55,000 nucleotides of DNA from Symbiodinium natans (taxonomy: Eukaryota; Sar; Dinophyceae; Suessiales; Symbiodiniaceae). Shown here one piece after another: positions 21,661 to 32,500 of the stretch; positions within the stretch are counted from its first letter, which is position 1, and every line of letters starts with the position of its first letter. Location of the stretch: the NCBI GenBank assembly GCA_905221605.1, contig CAJNDS010001913.1, positions 112,501-167,500 on the forward strand. The letters run 5' to 3'. Both the position numbers and the translations under genes were made by a program. The notes under the pieces were generated by a model. The model had not been told where the DNA came from and searched no databases. It was given only the letters and a program-made list of their open reading frames with translations.

Positions 21661-22150
21661 GCTATATATATATATATATTTATATTTATTTATTTATTTA
21701 TATTTAATTAAGACAATATGTGCTCTGTCAAGCTTGGGAAACCACAAAACATTAAAAAACAGGAAAAATCAAGAACAACTTCACTTCCGCGGAAAGTCAA
21801 GCCACAAAAATTCCAGAAACAATTCAAAACACAATCAGAAAACTCCAGCAAAAAGGAATTCAGAATAAGGTCAAAACAGCCACCGAAAAGCACCAAGAAA
21901 TACGGCCAAGCACCTCAGGGGCAGTGTAAGAGCAAATCCCGGATTTTTTTGCTGAACATTATTTGAATCTGGCCCGGGGCCGAATCTGAAATAAATCTGA
22001 AGAAACTGAATATTTACTATTTCAGCAAAACCCAGCCTTATCAGGGAAAGATTGTCTGCAAGGCTGCATGAAAGAAGCCCATGTGAGGAATTCACTAGTT
22101 AGTTACTTGCCGTATAGAATCCGTTGAAGGGGTATACTTGGGGGATTTAT
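21661..22150. other. AT-rich island of distinct composition
   Basis: It starts with a (TA)n/TTTA tract (21663-21713), followed by about 430 bases much richer in A and T than anything else in the window and free of telomeric repeats. The 82-codon ORF (MCSVKLGKPQNIKKQEKSR...) is lysine/glutamine-rich and matches nothing I know. It could be an inserted foreign or mobile fragment. Confidence 0.4.
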
Positions 22151-22323
22151 AGGGTACCAAATTCGAAGCTAAAAGCTCGGAAGTTATACCACTCACTTCT
22201 GCGCCATTGCGCGTTCCGTCTTGTCGGGTCGCCCTAGACATTGGTTTAGGCGGTTTAGGGTTTAGGGTTTAGGGTTTAGGGTTTGAGGTGGGCACAGTTC
22301 GGGGTCGGGCGCTGAGCGCCAGC

Positions 22324-22367
22324 ATGCGGCCGTTGACCATCCACTGTCTTGCCGGCTCCACATTTGA
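22324..22367 (+). CDS. FNIP copy 2, predicted exon 1
   Basis: 44 bases, 14 codons plus GA. If the intron is 22368-22484, the join recreates the GAG-CTC codon pair exactly as in the uninterrupted copy at 2913. Confidence 0.75.
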
Positions 22368-22371
22368 GCTC

Positions 22372-22484
22372 CTTGGTAGCCCGGTGGCACCCTTTTCCCT
22401 TGGGGCTGAAGGTTGCCTTATAAAGTAACCCACCCACAAAAGGGTGCCCAGATTCTAGTATGGTTTGGTTACTGGGCTACGAAG
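22372..22484 (+). mobile_element. CTTGG-family introner-like element inside FNIP copy 2 (copy 2)
   Basis: 113-bp element with ends CTTGGTAGCCC and GGGCTACGAAG and a 4-bp target duplication GCTC (22368-22371 and 22485-22488). The first copy of the gene has no insertion at this codon. Removing 22368-22484 as an intron uses a GC donor supplied by the target duplication and the AG at the element's right end, and restores the frame without changing a residue. GC-AG introns are legitimate in dinoflagellates. The element therefore has all marks of an intron-creating transposon (introner). Confidence 0.85.
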
Positions 22485-25419
22485 GCTCCATGTGGACGAT
22501 GCGGAAACGGGTCTGGATGTGCGGAGACGTGTCGCAGGCAGTGCTGGCTATCCAGCAGGGACAATCCTGATGACTTCAGGTGACCGTGTCCTCGACCTGC
22601 ACCAGCCACTGCTGCAACAAACTCAAAACCAAGAGCTCACATATGTGGTGCGCAAGTTTGGCGCAGGCCATGCGGCACAATGTATAGAGCGAGCGTTAGC
22701 AAGAACAGCATTGAGTGACGACGCAGATGCCATGGTTGCTGTTGTTGCCTTGACCTTCGGCGAGAGCTTCAACCAGAGCTTGGCAGGGGTGCAGCTTCCC
22801 AGCGGCCTACAATCCCTGACCTTCGGCGAGAGCTTCAACCAGAGCTTGGCAGGGGTGCAGCTTCCCAGCGGCCTACAATCCCTGACCTTCGGCATGGACT
22901 TCAACCAGAGCTTGGAAGGGGTGCAGCTTCCCAGCGGCCTACGGACCTTGACCTTCGGCTGCGATTTCAACCAGAGCTTGGAAGGGGTGCAGCTTCCCTG
23001 CGGCCTACAGACCTTGAAATTCGGCAGTACTTTCAACCAGAGCTTGGCAGGGGTGCAGCTTCCCAGCGGCCTACAGACCTTGACCTTTGGCAGTTGGTTC
23101 AACCAGAGCTTGGAAGGGGTGCAGCTTCCCAGCGGCCTGCAGACATTGACCTTCAGCCATGATTTCAATCAGAGCTTGGAAGGGGTGCAGCTTCCCAGCG
23201 GCCTGCAGACCTTGACCTTCGGCTTTCGCTTCAACCGGCGCTTGGAAAGGGTGGAGCTTCCCAGCGGCCTAATTACACACCTTGACCTTCGGCTATCATT
23301 TCAACCAGAGCTTGGAAGGGGTGCAGCTTCCCAGCGGCCTACGGACCTTGACCTTCGGCAAATCGTTCAACCAGAGCTTGGAAGGGGTGCAGCTTCCCGG
23401 CGGCCTACAGATCTTGGCCTTCGGCGGTTTTTTCAGCCAGAGCTTGGAAGGGGTGCAGCTTCCCAGCGGCCTACAGACCTTGACCTTGGGCGTTTACTTC
23501 AACCAGAGCTTGCAAGGGGTGCAGCTTCCCAGCGGCCTGCAATCCTTGACCTTCGGCGATTCGTTCAACCAGAGCTTGGAAGGGGTGCAGCTTCCCAGCG
23601 GCCTGCAGACCTTGACCTTCGGCTTTCGCTTCAACCGGCGCTTGGAAAGGGTGGAGCTTCCCAGCGGCCTGCAGACCTTGACCTTCGGCTATAATTTCAA
23701 CCAGAGCTTGGAAGGGGTGCAGCTTCCCAGCGGCCTACAATCCCTGACCTTCGGCATGGACTTCAACCAGAGCTTGGAAGGGGTGCAGCTTCCCAGCGGC
23801 CTACGGACCTTGACCTTCGGCTGCGATTTCAACCAGAGCTTGGAAGGGGTGCAGCTTCCCTGCGGCCTACAGACCTTGAAATTCGGCAGTACTTTCAACC
23901 AGAGCTTGGCAGGGGTGCAGCTTCCCAGCGGCCTACAGACCTTGACCTTTGGCAGTTGGTTCAACCAGAGCTTGGAAGGGGTGCAGCTTCCCAGCGGCCT
24001 GCAGACATTGACCTTCAGCCATGATTTCAATCAGAGCTTGGAAGGGGTGCAGCTTCCCAGCGGCCTGCAGACCTTGACCTTCGGCTTTCGCTTCAACCGG
24101 CGCTTGGAAAGGGTGGAGCTTCCCAGCGGCCTGCAGACCTTGACCTTCGGCTATAATTTCAACCAGAGCTTGGAAGGGGTGCAGCTTCCCAGCGGCCTAC
24201 AATCCCTGACCTTCGGCATGGACTTCAACCAGAGCTTGGAAGGGGTGCAGCTTCCCAGCGGCCTACGGACCTTGACCTTCGGCGGTTTTTTCAACCAGAG
24301 CTTGGAAGGGGTGCAGCTTCCCAGTGGCCTACAGACCTTGGCCTTCTTCGGTTTTTTCAACCAGAGCTTGGAGGGTTTGCAGCTTCCCGGCGGCCTACAG
24401 ACCTTGACCTTCGGCATGGACTTCAACCAGAGCTTGGAAGGAGTGCAGCTTCCCGACTCCTTACGTTGCTTCTCCACGCGCATTGTTCAGGTAGACGCTT
24501 GTTAAACTCGGAGGTTGCGCGTGGAAAAGTCGTCTGGGGTTCGGGCTTAGGGTGACAGGTAAGAGGTCTCGGACGGTGGCCGTTGAGACTCTTTTCTCCC
24601 CGCCAGTCTTTGATCCCTTGTCGACTGCGGATACACATCAAACATGTTTGTGCGTAGGGGCAGTACACGATGTGTTCGCTTCCATCCCACTTAGTTTCCC
24701 CAACTCAAGAGCATGTCAAACTTTTGGGCTTCGGTGTTTCCAGACTACTCATCCCTAAACCGTAAACCCTAAGCCCTAAGCCCTAAGCCCTAAACCCTAA
24801 GTCATGTTGCTTGCAGCTGCTGCTGTCCTGCGTATTGCCTTGCATTGGACAAGGTTCCCGTATACTCCCCGCTACCTCCCGAATATCCCCATAAGGCTCC
24901 CTAACCTTCCCTAAAGCTCCCTAGGTCCTAAACCCTAAACCCTAAACCCTAAACCCGAAACCCGAAACCCTAAACCCTAAACCCTAAACCCTAAACCCTA
25001 AACCCTAAACCCTAAACCCTCCCTCAAGAACCCCGTAATCGTTGGGTCGCTGCTAGAAACAGATGGTGCTCATGGTTCCAGCTGGTTCATGGATCAAACT
25101 GGGCTTCGCTGAGCGGTAAGGCTGGTTGGCTCCACGGGTCGAGGAACTAAGAAGCACTTAATCAACAAGCCCGGCAAACCCGCACAAACCCTGTGCATAC
25201 TTTACCCTCCCCTCCCACAAACCCTAAACCCTAAACCCTAAACCCTAAACCCTAAACCCTAAACCCTAAACCCCAGGATCGCAAGCCCCCTATAAACACT
25301 AGTGGTTGCTTTCAGGTCCTGCTGGGCTCTGGGCAACCAGAGGCCGACCGGTCAGACTTGTGGAGTGCAGGTCGCCCTAAACCCTAAACACTAAACCCTA
25401 AGGCCCTAAGGCCCTAAAC

Positions 25420-25650
25420 CCTAAACCCTAAACCCTAAACCCTAAACCCTAAACCCTAAACCCTAAACCCTAAACCCTAAACCCTAAACCCTAAACCCTA
25501 AACCCTAAACCCTAAACCCTAAACCCTAAACCCTAAACCCTAAACCCTAAACCCTAAACCCTAACCCTAAACCCTAAACCCTAAACCCTAAACCATATCT
25601 AAACCTAAACCCTGAACCCCAAACCCTAAACCCTAAACCCTAAACTCTAA
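25420..25650 (-). repeat. Longest CCCTAAA array in the window
   Basis: More than 25 almost perfect heptamers, interrupted near 25561 and 25595 by a few shortened units. Confidence 0.95.
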
Positions 25651-26044
25651 TCACTTCAGAAAGGCTACTATTTGCTTCAGAACCCCCAAAGTTATAGAAC
25701 AATAACCCTTATATTGTTCTCATAGGGAAGAATGTGGTTTGTTTGTTTTGTATGTTTTTTGTTTTTTAAGGGGGGGGGGGGGGGGTTCTGAAGCAGTAGT
25801 AGACAGTCGCCACCCTGAAGCGCGAAGGTTATCCGCCTATCAGGCCCGTTTAGGCCCAGGTTTATGGGGTTATCGTACCCAAACACGGAACCCTAAACCC
25901 TAAACCCTAGACCCTAAACCCTAGACCCTAAACCCTAGACCCTAAACCCTAAACCCTAAACCCTAAACCCCAAACCCCAAACCCTAAACCCTAAACCCTA
26001 AGCCAAAGCCCTGAATTCGCCCTGATAGGGTTATTTGACCACAG

Positions 26045-26195
26045 TTGGGATGTTCCCCCTTATACTAACAGTCCTTAATGGGGGGTTCTAGTACGTACCC
26101 GCTACTGTAATCCCTCTAAACCCTAAACCCTAAACCCTAAACCCTAAACCCCATTAATAAGGACTGTTAGGACAAGGGCGAATGAACCATCCCAA
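26045..26195. mobile_element. GGGATGTTCC inverted-repeat element with telomeric insert (copy 1)
   Basis: Ends TTGGGATGTTCCCCCTTATA and (inverted) GAACCATCCCAA; the shared interior has ACTAACAGTCCTTAATGG on the left and TAATAAGGACTGTTAG on the right. About five CCCTAAA units (26115-26151) sit inside the element, absent from the copies at 29218 and 37568. Confidence 0.75.
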
Positions 26196-26296
26196 GCCGA
26201 AACCCTGAACTCCAATAAGCGATCAGGGGTTATGGGTTTAGGGTTTAGGGTTTAAGGTTTAGGGTTAGGGTAGGGGGTTTGGGGTTTGGGGTTTAG

Positions 26297-26441
26297 GCTT
26301 CGGGGGCGATGTCGTTGGCTTGCAGATTGCATCTCAGAACCACCATGTGAAGAATATTCCCCAAATCATAGCAGCAGCCGTAGTTCTTGCAAACAACCAC
26401 ATAACCCGCAACCTCAGAGGTGGCGTGATCTCCTTCTATAG
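26297..26441 (-). other. Coding-like island on the minus strand
   Basis: Open for 47 codons on the minus strand with balanced composition (GYVVVCKNYGCCYDLGNILH then MVVLRCNLQANDIAPEA-stop). The stop and the upstream part of the ORF lie in telomeric repeat. It may be an exon or remnant of another gene. Not recognised. Confidence 0.3.
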
Positions 26442-26560
26442 GAACCCTAAACCCTAAACCCCAAACCCTAAACCCCAAACCCTAAACCCGAAACCCTAAA
26501 CCCGAAACCCTAAACCTGAAACCTTGGGGGATCTCTGGGCCTTCTTCCGGATTCCCAGAG

Positions 26561-26593
26561 GAGCTCCAGCGCAGGGCCGCGGTACGCCTCAAG
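26561..26593 (+). CDS. ABC1 kinase exon 1 (first seen)
   Basis: Encodes ELQRRAAVRLK, the basic helix just before the KxGQ motif. The acceptor is CCCAGAG; the exon could start earlier. The donor is GA (AAG|GACGCC), chosen because it joins in phase to exon 2. Confidence 0.7.
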
Positions 26594-29500
26594 GACGCCC
26601 CTGGCACGTCAACAAAACGTGGGAGTTTTCGGGTTTATAAGGCTTTAAAGTTTAGGGTTTAGGGTTTAGGGTTTAGGGTTTAGATCTTGTTTTGATTTAT
26701 GGTATATTCCCCAACCAAGGGGCTTTGGAGGTGGTGCTTGCGCTCAGTTAACGGTTGCTGTACAGGGTGGGGCCCCCTAGTTATAAGTAGAGTTATAAGG
26801 GCCCTAAATTGGGTTATAAGGACCCTAAGTTAGGTTATAAGTCCCTTAACTACAGTTAGTATAGTAAGGGGGCCCCACCCTGTAGGATTTTGGGGTTGAG
26901 TTTGTGGGTATAGGGTTTGGGGGTTGAACTCAGGTAAAGGATTATGGGCTTAGGGTTTAGGGCTCAGGGGGCTTGAGGGTGAAACCCCTAAACCCTAAAC
27001 CCGGAAGCCTAAAGCCTAAACCCTAAACCCTAAACCCTAAACCCTAAACCCTAAACCCTAAACCCTAAACCCAAGCCCTAAACCCTAAACTTCAGGGATT
27101 CTTAAGGCGGCTCAGCTCGGGCTTTGGTTGCTTAGCAGCGGGCTCCTTGGACCTGACGAGGAGGCCCAGTGCCCATATTCCCATTTCCAAGGCGTTCGGT
27201 CACCTAAACCCTAAACCCTAAACCCTAAACCTTAAACCCTAACCCTAAACCCTAAACCCTAAACCCTAAACCCTAAACCCTAAACCCTAAACCCTAAACC
27301 CCAAGCCGTGTAGCACAACAACCTTAATTCTGAGTTGACGGTGGATCCCATCGACCGACCCTGAGGGTTTGGGGTTTAGGGTTTAGGTTTTAGGGTTTAG
27401 GGTTTACGGGTTTAGGGTTTGGGTGGGTGGGGGGGGGGGGGGGGGAACTCTCAACTTTCACAGAATCAGCCCTGAGCAACTTTGTCAGCCAAGGTCATCA
27501 AGCAAAGCTAAGCTTACTTGCATACGCTGGACTGATGCCGGAGACTTTTCAGCTAAACCCTAAACCCTAAACCCCAAACCCCAAACCCCAAACCCCAAAC
27601 CCCAAACCCTAAACCCTAAACCCTAAACCCTAAACCCTAAACCCTAAACCCTAAACCCTAAACCCTAAACCCTAAACCCTAAACCCTAAACCCTCACCCC
27701 AAACCCCAAACCCCAAACCCGTTATCTGTTCATAGAACCCGGAGTTGATACGTGAACGGGGATTTCGCGAACTTAGAGGGCATGCCTTCATTTGGAGGGG
27801 GGGTTTAGGGTTTAGGGTTTAGGGTTTAGGGTTTAGGGTTTAGGGTTTCGGGTTTAGGGTTTAAGGTTTAGGGTCTAGAGCGTTACACACCAAAAAAACA
27901 CCAAGGTTGATAGCTTTTTTCGCATCCTAAGGGGATCCTTTTTGTTTGCAGAGGGGTGGTCTACTGGGTGGTCTACTACGGGGGGGGTCCTTGTTCTCAT
28001 AACCTCCAAATAGATAGTTTGGGGTTTAGGTTTGGGTCAATCTTAAGCACCCTAACCCTAAACCATATACCCTAAACCCTAAACCCTCAAGCCTAAACCC
28101 TAAATAGCCTAATCTCCAAGCCTCAACCCTTACCCCTAACTCTAAACCCTAAATCCTAAACCCTAAACCCCAAACCCTAAACCCTAAACCTTAGCCCTAA
28201 ACCCCAAACCCTAAATAGCCTAAGCTCCAAACCTTAACCCTGAACCCCTGAACCCCTGAACCCTTGAACCCCTGAACCCTAAACCCTAAACCTAAACCCT
28301 AAACCTAGGGGCACTAGATTTGGGGCAAGGGAGCTACGCTGGAGGGGGGGGGCGGGTTAGCATACCCTAAACCCCGAACCCAAACCCTAGCCCTAAACCC
28401 TAAACCCTAGCCTTAAACCCTAAACACCCCAAACCTTAAACCCAAAGCCCGAGTCCTAAACGTCGCGCATGTAGGAGCTCCTCATCTCACTGGGGCCCAC
28501 CTTCGTGAAGTTGGGCCAGGGGCCCTTGGACAAGCTCTGGGGTGGGTTCAGGGTTTGGGGTTTGGGGTTTAGGGTTTAGGTGTAGGGTGTAGGGTGTGTG
28601 TAGGGTTTCGGGTTTAGGGTTTAGGGTTTCGGGTTTGGGGTTTAGGGTTTAGGCGTAGGGTGTAGGGTTTTCGATTTATCAGGTTTAGGGTGCCGGCGGG
28701 GGGGGGGGGGGGGGGGCTGCTGGGAGGCGCCATCTAAGTTCAGGCTCTGTCTAAAAACTCCATCAACCCTCCCTAAACCTCAAACCCTAAACCCCAAACC
28801 CTAAACCCCAAACCCTAAACCCCAAACCCTAAACCCCAAACCCCAAACCCTAAACCCCAAACCCTAAACCCCAAACCCTAAACCCCAAACTCTAAACCCC
28901 AAACCTTAAACCCCAAATCCTAAACCCCAAACCCCGAAACCCCGAAAACTCGAAACCCAAGAGTTGGTTCATGAGGGCCCGACACCTTCTATGGCGCCTT
29001 TCGCGGCTGAAAGGGTCTAAAAGAACCTAAACCCTAAACCCTAAACCCTAAACCCTAAACCCTAAACCCTAAACCCTAAACCCTAAACCCTAAACCCCAA
29101 ACCCCAAACCCCAAACCCCAAACCCCAAACCCCAAACCCTAAACCCTAAACACTCTTTCCCCTCAGAGGGTTGCCAGGGCCAGGACCACTTTGTTGTGGT
29201 TTTAGGGTTTAGGGTTTAGGGATGTTCCCCCTTTTTACTACCTGTCCTTCGTAGGGATTTTAGTAGCCCCTACTATAATCCTTACTAAGGACTGCTAGTA
29301 TGAGTGGGAACATCCCAAGGTTTAGGGATTTAGGGCTTACCCAAAGGCTCTTATGTAGTGCAGTACCTTTTTTGGGTGTAGTATACTAGAATCCCCTATA
29401 GCCGAGTAGGAAGAATATTGGAGCCTTAGGGTTTAGGGTTTGGTGTATTCCAGCTGTAGGCACTGTATGAACACACTATGGGTTCCCCTAGTACCCCGTC

Positions 29501-32500
29501 TACACCATAATTGAGGCAACTTAGGGATCATGAAGCCTCATTGAGGATATTTGAGGGGGGGGAAGCTGGGGGGGGATAGTATAGTATAGAGGGCGGTAGC
29601 AGGGAAACCCATGAAACCACCTCAAACCTAGGGCAGTCGCTCTCCGTGCGCCCGGACGTTCTCAACGAGATCTTTCTGGCGGAGTTTCAAGAGTTTCAGG
29701 AGACCCTGCAGCACAAGCGTGGGAAGCCCTCTCAAGGTTGCAGGGTTTAGGATTTGGGGTTTAGGGCTAGGGTTTAGGGTGTAAGGTTGAGGGTTTAGGG
29801 TTTCGGGTTTAGGGTGTAAAGTTCAGGGTTTTGGCTTTAGGGTTTAGGGTTTAGGGTTTAGGGGATACAGGAGTCTCCTCGAGGTGCGAAGCCTAAGCCT
29901 TGGGGCGTACCGAAGTCCTAAAACCTTCAAAGCATCCACGTTTAGGGTTCAGGGTTTATTGCCTAATTTATTCCCTGGACCCTAAACCCCAAAAACCCTA
30001 AACCCTAAACCCCTCACCCTAGACCCTAAACCCTAGCCCTAAACCCTAAACCCTAGCCCTAAACCCTAAACCCTAAACCCTATCATAGCCTTTTGGCCGA
30101 TGCGGTGGTCCATTCTTCTCGGGTGTGGCGGCTCGACGCCTGAGGGTGTTGCTTAGGCTTGAGGGTGCTTACGGTTTAGAGGTTACAGGGTTTAGGGTTT
30201 AGGGTTTAGGGTTTAGGGCTAGGGTTTAGGGCTAGGGTTTAGGGGTTCGGGGTTGCAGTGACAGCGGGTTCCGGGACATCATCTTCCTTTTTTTTCCAGG
30301 CTTGTAGGTGAACGAGCTGGTGCCTAGGTAGCTGGGTCCTCCAATTACAGGGAGTAGGGTTTAGGGTTTAGGGTTTAGGGTTTAGGGTAAAGGGTAAACG
30401 GTCAAGGGTGAAAGGGTTTTGGGTTTCGTGGGCTTACAACCATGGACGAAAAGCAGTCTTTACGGCCATACTTATCGGCACATTTTTTGTTTGGGGGGGG
30501 GGGGGGGGTAGGGTTTAGGGTTTAGGGTTTAGGGTTTAGGGTTTAGGGTTTACGGTCGCATCTGAACCTCCCATCTCCGCTTGAGTAGTCGGTTAAATCC
30601 CAACAGGTTTTCTTGGAGGGGATCGGTCCGGGGAATGGTTTAGGGTTTCGGGTTTAGGGTTTAGGTGTTCAGGGTTTTAGGGTTTTTGCGTTTTTGAGTT
30701 TTAGGGCTTTAGGTTTAGGGTGGCAATCTGAGGGTTTAGGGTTTCGCTCAGGGTTCGGGGCTTCGTTTAGGGCCAACAGACGTCCTAAACCCGAAACCCG
30801 AAACCCGAAACCCGAAACCCCAAACCCTAAACCCTAAACCCTAAACCTTACACAGCACGTCGAGGACGGCGTGGCGCCCTTCGACCACGAGGAGGCTGTG
30901 AAGTTGGCCTGGCGCCCTGGGAAGGGGTTTAGGGTTTAGGGTTTAGGGTTTAGGGTTTAGGGTTTAGGGTTTAGGGTTTAGGGTTTAGGGTTTTTATCCT
31001 AAACCCTATCCCCTGCATGCAAGAGATCCCATAGATCCCCTAAACCGCTGTAAACCCGAAGCCCTTTCTCCATCCTAAACCCCTATAAGCCCCAGACCCA
31101 AAACAGGGTCCGGGTCTTAGATTGCCTTTAAACCCGAAACCCCCTACAACCACCCTAAACCTAGACCCTAGACCCTAGACCCTAGACCCTAGACCCTAGA
31201 CCCTAGACCCTAGACCCTAGACCCTAGACCCTAAACCCTAAACCCTAAACCCTAAACCCTAAACCCTAAACCCTAAACCCTAAACCCTAAACCCTAAACC
31301 CTAAACCCTAAACCCAACCACTCAAAGCCTCTGAAGGGATCTGGGTTGAGGGTTTAAAGTGTAGGGCGTAGTGGGTTCCGGAAGGTGGTTGCCCCCGAAG
31401 GGGGGTTCCCGAAGGACGTTTTTTTTTTTTTTTTTTTCTAGGGGTCTAGGGTTCAGGGTTTAGGGTTTGGGGTTTGGGGTTTCGGGTTTAGGGTTTAGGG
31501 TTTGGGGTTTAGGGTTTGGGGTTTAGGGTTCAGGGTTTCGGGTTTTGGGGTATTCTGTAGGAGTTGTGAAGCTTGCTCCTTGCATACTGCCCATTGGAAA
31601 GAGTTGTAAGCGCTTCGGGATTTGGGGTGAAGGTTTGTTTAGGGTTTAGGGTTTAGGGTTTAGGGTTTAAGGTTTAGGGTTTAGGGTTTAGGGTTCAGGG
31701 CTACTAATGCTTGTGCAATGTCTTCTGAGTCGTCGCCTAGCCAATATCCAAGGCTCCGCAATAGAAGCTCAGCGATTCCCGCCCCTCAAGCAAGCACATA
31801 CCCTAAACCCTGAACCCCCAAACACTTAGGGGTTTAGGGGTTAGGGTTTAGGGTTAGGGTTTAGGGTTTAGGGCTCAGGGTTTAGGGTTCAGGGTTTAAA
31901 ACTTAAAACTGCCCAAAACCTTGAAGCCCAAGCACTACATGAAGCGCCAACCGCAAACCCTAGTCAATCCTAAGCCACAGAAGCCCACAATCGAACTCTA
32001 AGCCCTAAACCCTAAACCCCAAGCCCTAAACCCTAAACCCTAGACCCCAAACCCGAAACCGCAAACCCTAAGTCTTGAAGAATCTTGAAAGGTTCTTAGC
32101 GGCCTGGGCATCCGCGACCTCTCCGAATGTTGCCTGGCCGGTGTGGCACTATGGGGTGTAGGGTTTAGGGCTTAGGCTTTAGGACTTCCCCTAAGGGTCC
32201 ATGCACCTATCTACCTATATTACAATCCTATATGGTCTATACTTGGGCCTCAAAGGCGTTTGCACAGAATAGCTTCAGGGGCCCAAGTACAAACCCTAAA
32301 CCCTAAACCCTACACCCTACACCCTAAACACTTATATAGGACTGCTAGGACCTCTGGCTTAGGGTGGTGGGGCTCGGTAGGGCTGCTTTTATGCATACCC
32401 GAAGGGTTTAGGGTTTAGGGTTTAGGGTTTAGGGTTTAGGGTTTAGGGGAAGGCACTCTCAGGGTCGAACGCAAATCCCAACCAGGGTATTATAGTTGGG

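Larger units (their letters stand above)
22324..24505 (+). pseudogene. Second Ubl-FNIP gene, with new intron and a 4-base frameshift
   Basis: Paralogue of 2913-5114. Coding starts at ATG 22324 (MRPLTIHCLAGSTFE). It is interrupted at 22368 by an inverted-repeat element, resumes at 22485 in register with copy 1 (ELHVDDAETG), and continues into 26 FNIP units of 22 residues. At about 23271 the expected CTACAGACC reads CTAATTACACACC, a net +4 bases, so units 9-26 lie in the next frame and end at 24505 (QVDAC-stop). Units 2-8 and 15-21 are almost identical, spaced by 862 bases (13 units plus the 4-base shift), which shows recent unequal exchange inside the array. Unless the shift is an assembly error or is bypassed, the protein truncates. 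Confidence 0.8.
24506..26560. repeat. Repeat-rich gap upstream of the kinase exons
   Basis: Contains long CCCTAAA arrays (24928-25020, 25220-25272, 25375-25650 with over 25 units, 25890-26000) and a poly-G run at 25771-25787. The missing 5' exons of the ABC1 kinase may lie here, but I cannot identify them. Confidence 0.6.

Noticed and set aside
29700-29735. Longer kinase exon 3 ending after ETLQ
   Set aside because: It would need a CA donor or break the frame. The GA donor after EFQ gives the family spacing to the next motif.
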